64,000 bases of DNA from JAZKJD01 sp040384585 (lineage in GTDB: Bacteria; Pseudomonadota; Gammaproteobacteria; Diplorickettsiales; Diplorickettsiaceae). The stretch spans positions 19,168 to 83,167 of the forward strand of contig JAZKJD010000019.1 in assembly GCA_040384585.1 (NCBI GenBank), written 5' to 3'. Below, one piece after another: positions 8,684-17,400 of the stretch. The translations under genes were made by a program, and so were the position numbers. A model generated the notes under the pieces. That model was not told the DNA's origin. It did no database searches and was given only the letters and a program-made list of their open reading frames with translations. The stretch's first letter is position 1. Every line of letters begins with the position of its first letter.

Positions 8684-9359
8684 ACGCTTTTTCTTTTTTT
8701 ACTTTATTTTTCATTCTTACCGCAGGCTTTATAATAACCCGCTCACCTGATGCCCCTGGAACCGCTCCTTTAATAAGCAGTAAATTTCGTTGAGCTTCTA
8801 CTTTCATCACTTCTAAGGATTGAATGGTGCAACGTTTATTTCCCAATTGACCTGCCATTTTTTTTCCCTTAAATACACGTCCTGGCGATTGGCGTTGTCC
8901 AATAGAACCCGGTGCACGATGTGACAAGGAATTTCCATGGGTAGCATCTTGCGTTGCAAAATGATGACGCTTAACGACACCTCCGTAACCTTTACCTTTA
9001 TTAATACCCGTCACATCAACTAATTGCCCTAATGTAAATAAGGCCTCTACATTTATTTCCTTACCAATCACTAAATCTTTAATAAATTCTGTATTTTCTC
9101 CCTCTAAACGAAATTCCCAAAGACCTTTGCCTGCTTCTACTTGCGCCTTAGTAAAATGACCCGCCTCACCTTTTGTCAAACGCCAAAGCGATTGATTCTC
9201 TGTCGTGACCTGTACTGACTCATAACCATCACGTTCTTTGGTTTTTATCTGCACCACGCGATTCGGCAATACTTCAATCAGTGTAACAGGAACAGCGATA
9301 CCGTCCTCTGTATAGACCTGCGTCATACCACATTTCCGACCTATTAAGCCCATTGTCAT
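8682..9359 (-). CDS. rplC: 50S ribosomal protein L3
   Basis: L3 initiates 50S assembly and reaches the peptidyl transferase centre. The 225-residue product begins MTMGLIGRKCGMTQVY and has the loop HRAPGSIGQRQSPGRVFKGK around residues 147-166, which includes the glutamine that PrmB methylates in E. coli. The C-terminus is lysine-rich and ends in KKEKA, the stop codon being shared with a repeat end. Confidence 0.98.
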   Translation of the reverse strand: MTMGLIGRKCGMTQVYTEDGIAVPVTLIEVLPNRVVQIKTKERDGYESVQVTTENQSLWRLTKGEAGHFTKAQVEAGKGLWEFRLEGENTEFIKDLVIGKEINVEALFTLGQLVDVTGINKGKGYGGVVKRHHFATQDATHGNSLSHRAPGSIGQRQSPGRVFKGKKMAGQLGNKRCTIQSLEVMKVEAQRNLLLIKGAVPGASGERVIIKPAVRMKNKVKKEKA

Positions 9360-9411
9360 GATTGAATACTCTGAAATTACTATTTAAATATGATTAACAC
9401 GCTCTATGAGG

Positions 9412-9750
9412 TTATTCACTGTCCGTTCTTGTCTTAACTTCAATGTTTACCTCTGATGGTAAATCATCAAGTCGCTTTAGCGCATCTGCTGTTTTATCTG
9501 TCGAAGCAGAGACATCAACTAAACGCTTATAGGTACGTATCTCAAACTGATCTTGCGCATCTTTATCGACATGGGGTGATGTTGGAACAGACAACTTCCT
9601 TATCTTCACCGGCAAGGGAAGAGGACCGCCCAGTATTGCACCGGTCCGTTTTAATGACGTTACAATTTTTTCTGCAGCGACATCAATCGAACGATGATCA
9701 AAGGAAGTTAATAGAATACGAAAGTCGTAGCCTTGTTTTTTAAGTGACAT
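9412..9750 (-). CDS. rpsJ: 30S ribosomal protein S10 (NusE)
   Basis: S10 is a ribosomal protein and, as NusE, a transcription antitermination factor that bridges NusG and ribosome. The 112-residue product is about nine residues longer than E. coli S10, with a short extra N-terminus and an acidic tail. The signature GGPLPLPVKIRKLSVPTSPH lies at about 41-60. It heads the S10 operon, 17 nt downstream of tuf, so the str and S10 operons may be co-transcribed. Confidence 0.97.
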   Translation of the reverse strand: MSLKKQGYDFRILLTSFDHRSIDVAAEKIVTSLKRTGAILGGPLPLPVKIRKLSVPTSPHVDKDAQDQFEIRTYKRLVDVSASTDKTADALKRLDDLPSEVNIEVKTRTDSE

Positions 9751-9767
9751 AATAATTTCCTACGAAT

Positions 9768-10970
9768 CTAGGTACGCTTCCCCTCTTTAAGAAGCTTGGT
9801 CACAACGCCAGCACCTACCGTTTTTCCTCCTTCGCGGATAGCAAAACGCAATCCTTCTTCCATTGCGATACCACATTCAGGCATAAGATTAACGGTAATT
9901 TTCACATTGTCGCCTGGCATTATCATTTCTATGCCTTCAGGCAACTGAATGGTACCCGTAACATCAGTCGTTCTAAAATAAAACTGCGGTTTATAGTTGT
10001 TCATAAAAGCAGTATGACGACCACCTTCTTCTTTAGTCAACACGTAAATTTCTGCTTCAAAGTCAACATAGGCTTTGACAGTGCCTGGTTTTGCTAACAC
10101 TTGCCCTCTTTCTACCTCTTCACGCTTTGTTCCTCTGAGTAAAGCCCCGATATTATCTCCTGCTTGACCTTGGTCAAGCAGCTTACGAAACATTTCTACG
10201 CCAGTAACCGCTGTTTTTTGCACTGCTCGTAAGCCAACAATTTCAACTTCTTCGCCTACCTTAATCATTCCACGCTCTACCCGACCTGTCACAACCGTAC
10301 CGCGGCCTGAAATAGAAAATACATCTTCAATAGGCATTAAAAATGGCTTCTCAGTTTCGCGTATAGGTTCTGGAAAATAGTCATCCATCGCTTTCGCTAA
10401 AGCATAAACACCGCCACCTTCACAATCACCCTCCAAGGCTTTTTTAGCGGAACCTCGAATAATAGGAATATCATCTCCTGGAAAATCATATTTACTGAGT
10501 AGTTCTCTCACTTCCATTTCAACTAAATCTAATAATTCATCGTCATCCACCATGTCGCGTTTATTCATAAAAACAACAATATTAGGAACGCCGACTTGAC
10601 GCGCTAACAGAATATGTTCACGTGTCTGAGGCATAGGACCATCTGCCGCACTGACCACTAAAATTGCACCATCCATTTGCGCTGCCCCGGTTATCATATT
10701 TTTTACATAATCTGCATGCCCTGGACAATCCACATGCGCATAGTGACGTTTTTCAGTTTCATATTCGACGTGTGAAGTCGCAATAGTGATCCCACGGGCC
10801 TTTTCTTCAGGCGCCTTATCAATTTCATCAAATGCTTTTGCTTCACCACCAAATTTTTCAGCTAAACATTTTGTCAGCGCGGCAGTTAATGTCGTTTTAC
10901 CATGATCGACGTGGCCGATAGTACCCACATTTAAGTGGGGCTTAGTTCTTTTAAACGTTTCCTTGGACAT
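9768..10970 (-). CDS. tuf: Elongation factor Tu
   Basis: EF-Tu delivers aminoacyl-tRNA to the ribosome. The 400-residue product has the P-loop GHVDHGKTTL (about 19-28), the DCPGHADYVKNM switch II motif and NKRDM for guanine recognition. It closes the str block (rpsL-rpsG-fusA-tuf). No second tuf is found next to secE, where many gammaproteobacteria have tufB. Confidence 0.99.
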   Translation of the reverse strand: MSKETFKRTKPHLNVGTIGHVDHGKTTLTAALTKCLAEKFGGEAKAFDEIDKAPEEKARGITIATSHVEYETEKRHYAHVDCPGHADYVKNMITGAAQMDGAILVVSAADGPMPQTREHILLARQVGVPNIVVFMNKRDMVDDDELLDLVEMEVRELLSKYDFPGDDIPIIRGSAKKALEGDCEGGGVYALAKAMDDYFPEPIRETEKPFLMPIEDVFSISGRGTVVTGRVERGMIKVGEEVEIVGLRAVQKTAVTGVEMFRKLLDQGQAGDNIGALLRGTKREEVERGQVLAKPGTVKAYVDFEAEIYVLTKEEGGRHTAFMNNYKPQFYFRTTDVTGTIQLPEGIEMIMPGDNVKITVNLMPECGIAMEEGLRFAIREGGKTVGAGVVTKLLKEGKRT

Positions 10971-10991
10971 GATCTTTTACCTCAATAACAA

Positions 10992-13103
10992 TTAATGACT
11001 ATCTTTTTTACGAATAACCCCGTCCACTACATTAGCTGGAGCTTCGTTATATTTAGCAAACTCCATCGTATAGGTTGCACGTCCTTGGGTTGCCGAACGC
11101 AAATCAGTGGCGTAACCAAACATTTCAGAAAGAGGAACCTCAGCACGTATCATTTTTCCACCTCCGACAGGTAAATCATCCATTCCCTGCAAAATTCCGC
11201 GACGGCGATTAAGATCGCCCATCACATCACCCATATATTCTTCGGGCGTAATGACTTCAACCCGCATGATAGGCTCCAATAAAACAGGATTTGCTTTACG
11301 CGCACCTTCCTTAAAGGCCATCGATCCGGCGACTTTAAACGCCATTTCACTGGAATCAACATCATGATAGCTTCCATCAAAAAGCGTCACTTTGACATCG
11401 ACAACCGGATAACCCGCTATTACGCCATTTTCTAGTTGTTCCTTAATACCTTTATCGACAGCAGGAATAAATTCCTTAGGAATAGCGCCACCAACAATCG
11501 CATTAACAAATTCATAACCTTTTCCAGACTCCATTGGATCCAGCTTTATCCAAACATGACCGTATTGACCACGACCACCGCTTTGACGTACAAATTTACC
11601 TTCTTGTTCGACAGATTTTCGAATGGTTTCTCGATACGCGACCTGAGGTTTACCGACACTGGCTTCTACACTAAACTCTCGTTTCATCCGGTCCACAATA
11701 ATTTCTAAGTGTAACTCACCCATCCCTGAGATAATGGTTTGGCCTGACTCCTCATCGACTCGTACACGAAAAGAGGGATCTTCTTGTGCTAATTTACTCA
11801 ATGCAACACCCATTTTCTCTTGATCCGCCTTAGTCTTAGGCTCTACCGCAACAGAAATAACCGGTTCAGGAAATTCCATTCGCTCTAACGTGATAATCTT
11901 ATCGGGATCGCATAGTGTATCCCCTGTGCTAGTATTTTTAAGTCCCACTGCCGCGGCAATATCTCCCGCTCTCACTTGCTTAATTTCTTCACGTGTATTG
12001 GCATGCATTTGTACAATACGACCAATACGTTCTTTTTTACTTTTAACCGGGTTATAAAGGCTATCCCCGCTATCAACAACACCTGAATATACCCTGAAAT
12101 AAACTAAAGAGCCTACAAAGGGATCGGTCGCCACTTTAAACGCCAATGCAGAAAAAGGTTCATCATCAGACGGAGGCCTATCTGCAAGCGTTTGCGCCGC
12201 ATCATCCAGCACACCTTTGATAGCGAGCACATCATTAGGGGCAGGCAAGTACTCAATAACAGCATCTAGCATCGCTTGTACACCTTTATTCTTAAAGGCT
12301 GAACCACATAAAACAGGAACAATCTTGTTAGCTAAAGTCAAGATACGAACCGCTTTCTTAATTTCATCGACACTAAATTTCTTTCCCTCAAGATAACGTT
12401 CCGTCATCTCTTCTGAAGCCTCTGCAATAGTCTCTATCAGTTTTTCATGCCATTTTTCACATTCTTCTTGCATAGCCGTCGGAATATCACGGTATTCAAA
12501 ACTCATCCCTTGGGTTTTTTCATCCCAATAAATAGCCTTCATTTGAATTAAATCAATGACGCCTTCAAATTTTTCTTCTGCACCAATCGGTAAATGTATA
12601 GGAATTGGCCGTCCACCTAGACGCTTTTCAATTTGCTCTACGACACGTAAGAAATTAGCACCCGCCCTATCCATTTTATTAACAAATGCCAAACGTGGCA
12701 CATGGTACTTATTTGCTTGACGCCAAACCGTTTCAGATTGTGGCTCAACACCACTTACCGCACAAAAAACAACACAAGCACCGTCGAGCACACGTAAAGA
12801 ACGTTCTACTTCAATTGTAAAATCAACGTGACCCGGTGTATCGATGATATTAATACGATACTGCGGAAATTGATGCGCCATACCATCCCAAAAACAGGTA
12901 GTAGCGGCCGAGGTAATAGTGATTCCGCGCTCTTGTTCTTGCGCCATCCAATCCATAACGGCTGTACCTTCGTGCACTTCGCCCAGCTTATGTGATACAC
13001 CGGTATAGAATAAAATCCGCTCCGTTGTTGTTGTTTTTCCCGCGTCAATATGGGCAATAATTCCAATGTTTCGATAACGCTCTATTGGTGTCTGTCGATC
13101 CAC
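10992..13103 (-). CDS. fusA: Elongation factor G
   Basis: EF-G drives translocation. Its G domain has the P-loop AHIDAGKTTT, the IDTPGHVDF motif and NKMDRAGAN. I place the start at GTG 13103, giving VDRQTPIERYRN, equal to the usual family N-terminus and a 703-residue protein. An AAGG lies 6 nt upstream. A longer reading frame opens at 13193 inside rpsG, but its extra 30 residues do not resemble EF-G and would overlap rpsG by about 60 nt. Confidence 0.97.
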   Translation of the reverse strand: MDRQTPIERYRNIGIIAHIDAGKTTTTERILFYTGVSHKLGEVHEGTAVMDWMAQEQERGITITSAATTCFWDGMAHQFPQYRINIIDTPGHVDFTIEVERSLRVLDGACVVFCAVSGVEPQSETVWRQANKYHVPRLAFVNKMDRAGANFLRVVEQIEKRLGGRPIPIHLPIGAEEKFEGVIDLIQMKAIYWDEKTQGMSFEYRDIPTAMQEECEKWHEKLIETIAEASEEMTERYLEGKKFSVDEIKKAVRILTLANKIVPVLCGSAFKNKGVQAMLDAVIEYLPAPNDVLAIKGVLDDAAQTLADRPPSDDEPFSALAFKVATDPFVGSLVYFRVYSGVVDSGDSLYNPVKSKKERIGRIVQMHANTREEIKQVRAGDIAAAVGLKNTSTGDTLCDPDKIITLERMEFPEPVISVAVEPKTKADQEKMGVALSKLAQEDPSFRVRVDEESGQTIISGMGELHLEIIVDRMKREFSVEASVGKPQVAYRETIRKSVEQEGKFVRQSGGRGQYGHVWIKLDPMESGKGYEFVNAIVGGAIPKEFIPAVDKGIKEQLENGVIAGYPVVDVKVTLFDGSYHDVDSSEMAFKVAGSMAFKEGARKANPVLLEPIMRVEVITPEEYMGDVMGDLNRRRGILQGMDDLPVGGGKMIRAEVPLSEMFGYATDLRSATQGRATYTMEFAKYNEAPANVVDGVIRKKDSH

Positions 13104-13131
13104 ACGTAGTACCTTGTAAATATTCTTAAAA

Positions 13132-13686
13132 TTAGCCCCATCGGAAATGTGCAAAAGCTTGGTTGGCCTTTGCCATACGATGAGTATCTTCACGTTTCTT
13201 TACGGCAATACCCTTATTGTCGTAAGCATCTAAAATCTCAGCCGCTAAGCGCTGTGCCATCGTTTTTTCACTGCGCTGTCCAGCAGCGATCTTAAGCCAG
13301 CGCATAGCCAATGCGGTTCGACGCGAAGGACGGACTTCAACCGGAATCTGATAAGTCGAACCACCAACACGTCTTGCTCTCACTTCAACATTGGGACGAA
13401 TATTTTCTAAGGCCTCATCAAAAACATCAAGTAAGGCAGCGACATTAAAACGTTGCTGGGTACCACCTACCCCTCCTTCTGAACCCCCTTCTTCCTCTTC
13501 TAGCGGTTTTTTAGACTTATCTCTTAGGCGAGCATCTAATCTTTCTAAGGCACCATAGACAATCTTTTCAGCAACTGCCTTTTTCCCATTTTTCATAATG
13601 CTGTTAATGAACTTACTGAGTAACTCACTCTTAAACTTAGGGTCGGGAAGTATAACTCTTTTGGCAGCGATTCGTCTTCTTGGCAT
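13132..13686 (-). CDS. rpsG: 30S ribosomal protein S7 with an internal insert
   Basis: S7 nucleates the 30S head and represses the str operon in E. coli. N-terminus (MPRRRIAAKRVILPDPKFKS) and C-terminus (MAKANQAFAHFRWG) are typical, and RRVGGSTYQIPVEVRPSRR is intact. Compared with E. coli S7, about 27 residues are inserted near 53-80: a basic piece, then an acidic/glycine-rich run (PLEEEEGGSEGGVGGTQQRF). The insert precedes the conserved ALENIRP helix, so it is probably a solvent-exposed loop of the head. Confidence 0.97.
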   Translation of the reverse strand: MPRRRIAAKRVILPDPKFKSELLSKFINSIMKNGKKAVAEKIVYGALERLDARLRDKSKKPLEEEEGGSEGGVGGTQQRFNVAALLDVFDEALENIRPNVEVRARRVGGSTYQIPVEVRPSRRTALAMRWLKIAAGQRSEKTMAQRLAAEILDAYDNKGIAVKKREDTHRMAKANQAFAHFRWG

Positions 13687-13711
13687 AACTCAAATTCCTA
13701 CCTATTTACAT

Positions 13712-14089
13712 TTATTTATCTTTAGGCCGTTTAGCGCCATATTTAGAGCGTCCTTGCTTACGGCCTGAAACCCCTGAGGTATCTAACGCACCACGTACGA
13801 CGTGATAACGAACACCGGGTAAATCTTTTACACGACCGCCACGCATCAGAGCAACTGAGTGCTCTTGCAGATTATGACCCTCACCACCGATGTACATGGT
13901 AACTTCCATACCGTTGGTTAATCGAACCCGCGCCACCTTACGTAAGGCTGAGTTCGGCTTCCTAGGTGTTACTGTATAGACACGCGTACAGACACCTCGC
14001 TTTTGAGGACATTTCCCCAGTGCAGGCACCATCGATTTTGCACGTCTTTTTATACGCGGTTTCCGAACTAGCTGGTTAACTGTGGGCAT
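13712..14089 (-). CDS. rpsL: 30S ribosomal protein S12
   Basis: S12 shapes the decoding centre. The 125-residue product begins MPTVNQLVRKPR and has the highly conserved KPNSALRKVARVRL. The motif normally reads TPKKPNSALRK; here it is TPRKPNSALRK, with AGG coding Arg at residue 43 (E. coli mature numbering 42). Lysine 88 in GGRVKDLPGVRYH is retained. Arg at 43 is a known streptomycin-resistance change. First gene of the str operon. Confidence 0.98.
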   Translation of the reverse strand: MPTVNQLVRKPRIKRRAKSMVPALGKCPQKRGVCTRVYTVTPRKPNSALRKVARVRLTNGMEVTMYIGGEGHNLQEHSVALMRGGRVKDLPGVRYHVVRGALDTSGVSGRKQGRSKYGAKRPKDK

Positions 14090-14118
14090 GTCGTCTACTC
14101 AAATAATGTCTTAAAATA

Positions 14119-14146
14119 ATTAAAATGCACTCCGCCTTCGAGGCAA
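14119..14146 (-). promoter_or_regulatory. Candidate str operon promoter
   Basis: On the minus strand TTGCCT (-35, four of six matches) and TTTAAT (-10, five of six) are separated by 16 bp, starting about 30 bp upstream of the rpsL start codon. It lies just downstream of the rpoC terminator, which is where an independent str promoter would be expected. Sequence match only. Confidence 0.4.
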
Positions 14147-14176
14147 CGCTAACGCTTTTTCACGTTAACTTTTAGC

Positions 14177-14207
14177 AAAAAAAACCTTTCTTCGTCGAAC
14201 AAAGAGG
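14177..14207 (-). terminator. Rho-independent terminator after rpoC
   Basis: On the minus strand TCTTTGTTC pairs imperfectly with GAAGAAAGG around a 3-nt loop, followed by eight T residues. It lies about 265 bp beyond the rpoC stop and before rpsL, so it probably ends the rplJL-rpoBC transcript. Confidence 0.6.
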
Positions 14208-14364
14208 GGCGGAATTGTAAAGAGACTACTCTACGATGTCAAGTATCGATATCAGCTTCTTATCTTATTTTTTACTCTTTTTTTTGCATTTTTTTAAGCC
14301 TAAACAAAGGAAAGCAGCAGATTATTAACAAAAAATGAAATCAGTGAATTTTTAATTCTGATTT

Positions 14365-14456
14365 CTCTGTACACTACAAAATTTAAAAAGCGGCAGGGAT
14401 GACAGTGAATGCGACTTCTTTTTGTGGCGTAAGCCAGCAAAAAAAAGCGCATCCGA
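14365..14456. repeat. Family D palindromic element, partial copy downstream of rpoC
   Basis: The left end CTCTGTACACTACAAAATTT and the core CTTCTTTTTGTGGCGTAAGC, followed by CAGCAAAAAAAAGCGCATCC, match the element at 54036-54167 and its inverted copy near 61378. The right end has been lost. It fills much of the 381-bp rpsL-rpoC gap, together with the terminator and candidate promoter. Confidence 0.75.
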
Positions 14457-14470
14457 TTTAACGAGAGAAA

Positions 14471-17400
14471 TTATGAGTTCTCATCTTTCTTAGTTTCAGA
14501 TAACGCCTGACTCAGTGCTTGTTCTACATCGCTTGCTGTCACTTGCGGCTCTGCTATTTTTTTCTGCCTTGCCAAACTATTAGCGGCTCGCTGACGGCGT
14601 GATTCAGTATGATAGGCAAACCCCGTACCCGCTGGAATTAAACGTCCTACTATCACGTTTTCCTTCAACCCTTTAAGCTCATCACGTTTTCCAGTAACAG
14701 CCGCTTCCGTTAAAACCCGTGTGGTTTCTTGGAACGAAGCAGCTGAGATAAAGGAATCGGTCGCTAAAGAGGCTTTGGTAATTCCCAATAATACGGCTTC
14801 GAAACGTGCAGGCAACTTATTATCCGCCGTTAACTTTCGATTTTCTTCTTTAAGACGCGCCTCTTCAAGCTGTTCTCCTTTTAAGAAACGGCTTTCGCCT
14901 GAATCTAAGATATTGACCTTACGCAACATCTGTCTAACAATCACTTCAATGTGTTTATCGTTGATCTTAACCCCTTGTAAACGATAAACCTCCTGTACCT
15001 CGCTAACAATATAATTAGACAATGCATTAATCCCTAAAAGACGTAAAATATCGTGTGGATTTAATGGACCATCAGCGACAACCTCACCTCGTTCAACATG
15101 CTCGCCTTCAAAAACCGTCACATGACGCCATTTTGGAATTAATGCTTCAAATACCTCGCCATCGTTACCGGTAATAACGAGACGCCGCTTACCCTTGGTT
15201 TCTTTACCAAAGCTGATAATACCGGAAATCTCCGCTAAAATAGCCGGTTCCTTTGGTTTGCGCGCTTCAAAGAGATCAGCAACCCTAGGCAAGCCTCCGG
15301 TAATATCTCGGGTCTTAGAGGTTTCTTGTGGAATACGCGCAACGATATCACCCACTCCTACGGCAGCACCATCTTCTAAACTTAAGATAGCGTTGATAGG
15401 TAAGAAGTAATGGGCTGGCAACCGCGTACCTGGCAAAAATAAATCATTACCTTCTTTATCAGCCAACCTGACCATCGGCCGTAATTCTTTACCGCCAGAA
15501 CCTCTTTGCTTAGAATCGGTAACAACAATACTGGTTAATCCAGTCACTTCATCGGTTTGGCGATTCATGGTGATCCCATCAATTAAATCGATGAACTTGA
15601 TATAACCCGCCACTTCAGTCACAACGGGGTGGGTATGCGGATCCCATTGCGCAATCACCTGACCTGGAATCACTTCTGTACCGTTGGAAACCTTAATACT
15701 GGCGCCATAAGGCAGCTTATAGCGCTCACGCTCACGTCCCTGGGCGTCTAATAGCGTCAATTCACCGGAGCGAGAGACAGTCACGAAATGGCCGTCGGCG
15801 TGCTTAACCAATTTGATATTGTGTAGTTTAATGCGACCTTTAGATTTCACTTGAATATGGTTAACTAACGCCACCTGTGAAGCCGCACCACCGATATGGA
15901 AGGTACGCATGGTCAACTGAGTACCCGGCTCACCAATCGATTGCGCTGCAATAACCCCCACTGACTCTCCGATTACCACTAAATGCCCTCGCGCTAAATC
16001 TCGACCATAACAGGCCGCACAAATCCCATAACGCGCTTCACAGGTAATGGGAGAACGTACATTGACTTGATCAACGGCACGCTCTTCTAGGATGTTAACC
16101 CAATGCTCATCTAGTAATGTGCCTTTGTTGACAACAACATCATCACTACCCGGTAGACTGACATCATCAGCCAATACACGTCCTAATACTCGCTCACGTA
16201 AAGGAACCATGATTTCCCCCCCTTCGACATGAGGGGTAATAAGAATACCTAAGGCTGCACCACAATCGTCTTCTGTCACAACCATATCTTGCGCGACATC
16301 GACAAGACGACGCGTCAGATATCCTGAGTTAGCGGTCTTGAGTGCGGTATCGGCCAGACCCTTACGCGCACCGTGCGTAGAAATAAAGTACTGTAATACG
16401 TCCAGACCTTCCCGGAAGTTGGCCGTAATTGGTGTTTCAATAATGCTACCATCTGGCTTCGTCATCAATCCTCGCATACCCGCCAACTGGCGCATTTGCG
16501 CAGGAGAACCCCGTGCCCCTGAATCCGCCATCATATAAACAGGATTAAATGACTCTTGGAAAACAGATTTACCGTCCGCGTCTATCACACTCTCGCTAGC
16601 CAGTTTTTCCATCATTGCTTTCGCCACTTGGTCATTGGTGCGAGACCAAATATCAACCACCTTGTTATAACGTTCACCTTGGGTAACAAGACCCGACGCA
16701 TACTGAGATTCGATCTCTTTCACTTCCATTTCTGCTTCAGCAATAATCGCCGCTTTGCCTTCAGGAATGATCAAATCCTCAATCCCTATGGAGATACCGG
16801 CGCGCGTCGCATAGCTAAATCCGGTATACATCAATTTATCAGCGAAAATAGCAGTCGCTTTAAGCCCTAAACGACGATAGCATTCGTTAATAAGGCTTAA
16901 GATAGCCTTTTTATTCAAGGTCTTGTTAATGAGAGAAAAGGGCAATCCCTCTGGCAAGATTTCACGTAGTAAGGCTCTACCTACGGTGCTATCAATTAAC
17001 GTAGTCGCGGCTTGGCGTTTTCCTTCTGCATCAAATAAAACCTCTTCAATACGAACCTTGATTTTGGCGTGTAGTTCAGCAAAACCCGCATCGTAAAGCT
17101 GACGCACATCATTAACATCGGCACAGATTAAGCCTTCGCCCTTCGCATTGATCTTATCACGCGTTAAGTAATACAGGCCTAATACCACATCTTGCGTAGG
17201 AACAATAATAGGCTCCCCATTCGCTGGCGATAAAATATTGTTGGTAGACATCATCAACGATCGTGCTTCTAGCTGCGCTTCAATGGTTAACGGAACGTGT
17301 ACCGCCATTTGGTCACCATCAAAGTCGGCATTATAAGCCGTACAAACTAAAGGATGTAACTGAATTGCTTTACCTTCAACCAAAATGGGCTCAAAGGCTT

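Noticed and set aside
13104..13193. Longer EF-G reading frame with a 30-residue extension
   Set aside because: It overlaps rpsG, is not EF-G-like, and the GTG at 13103 has a good ribosome-binding site and matches the family start.
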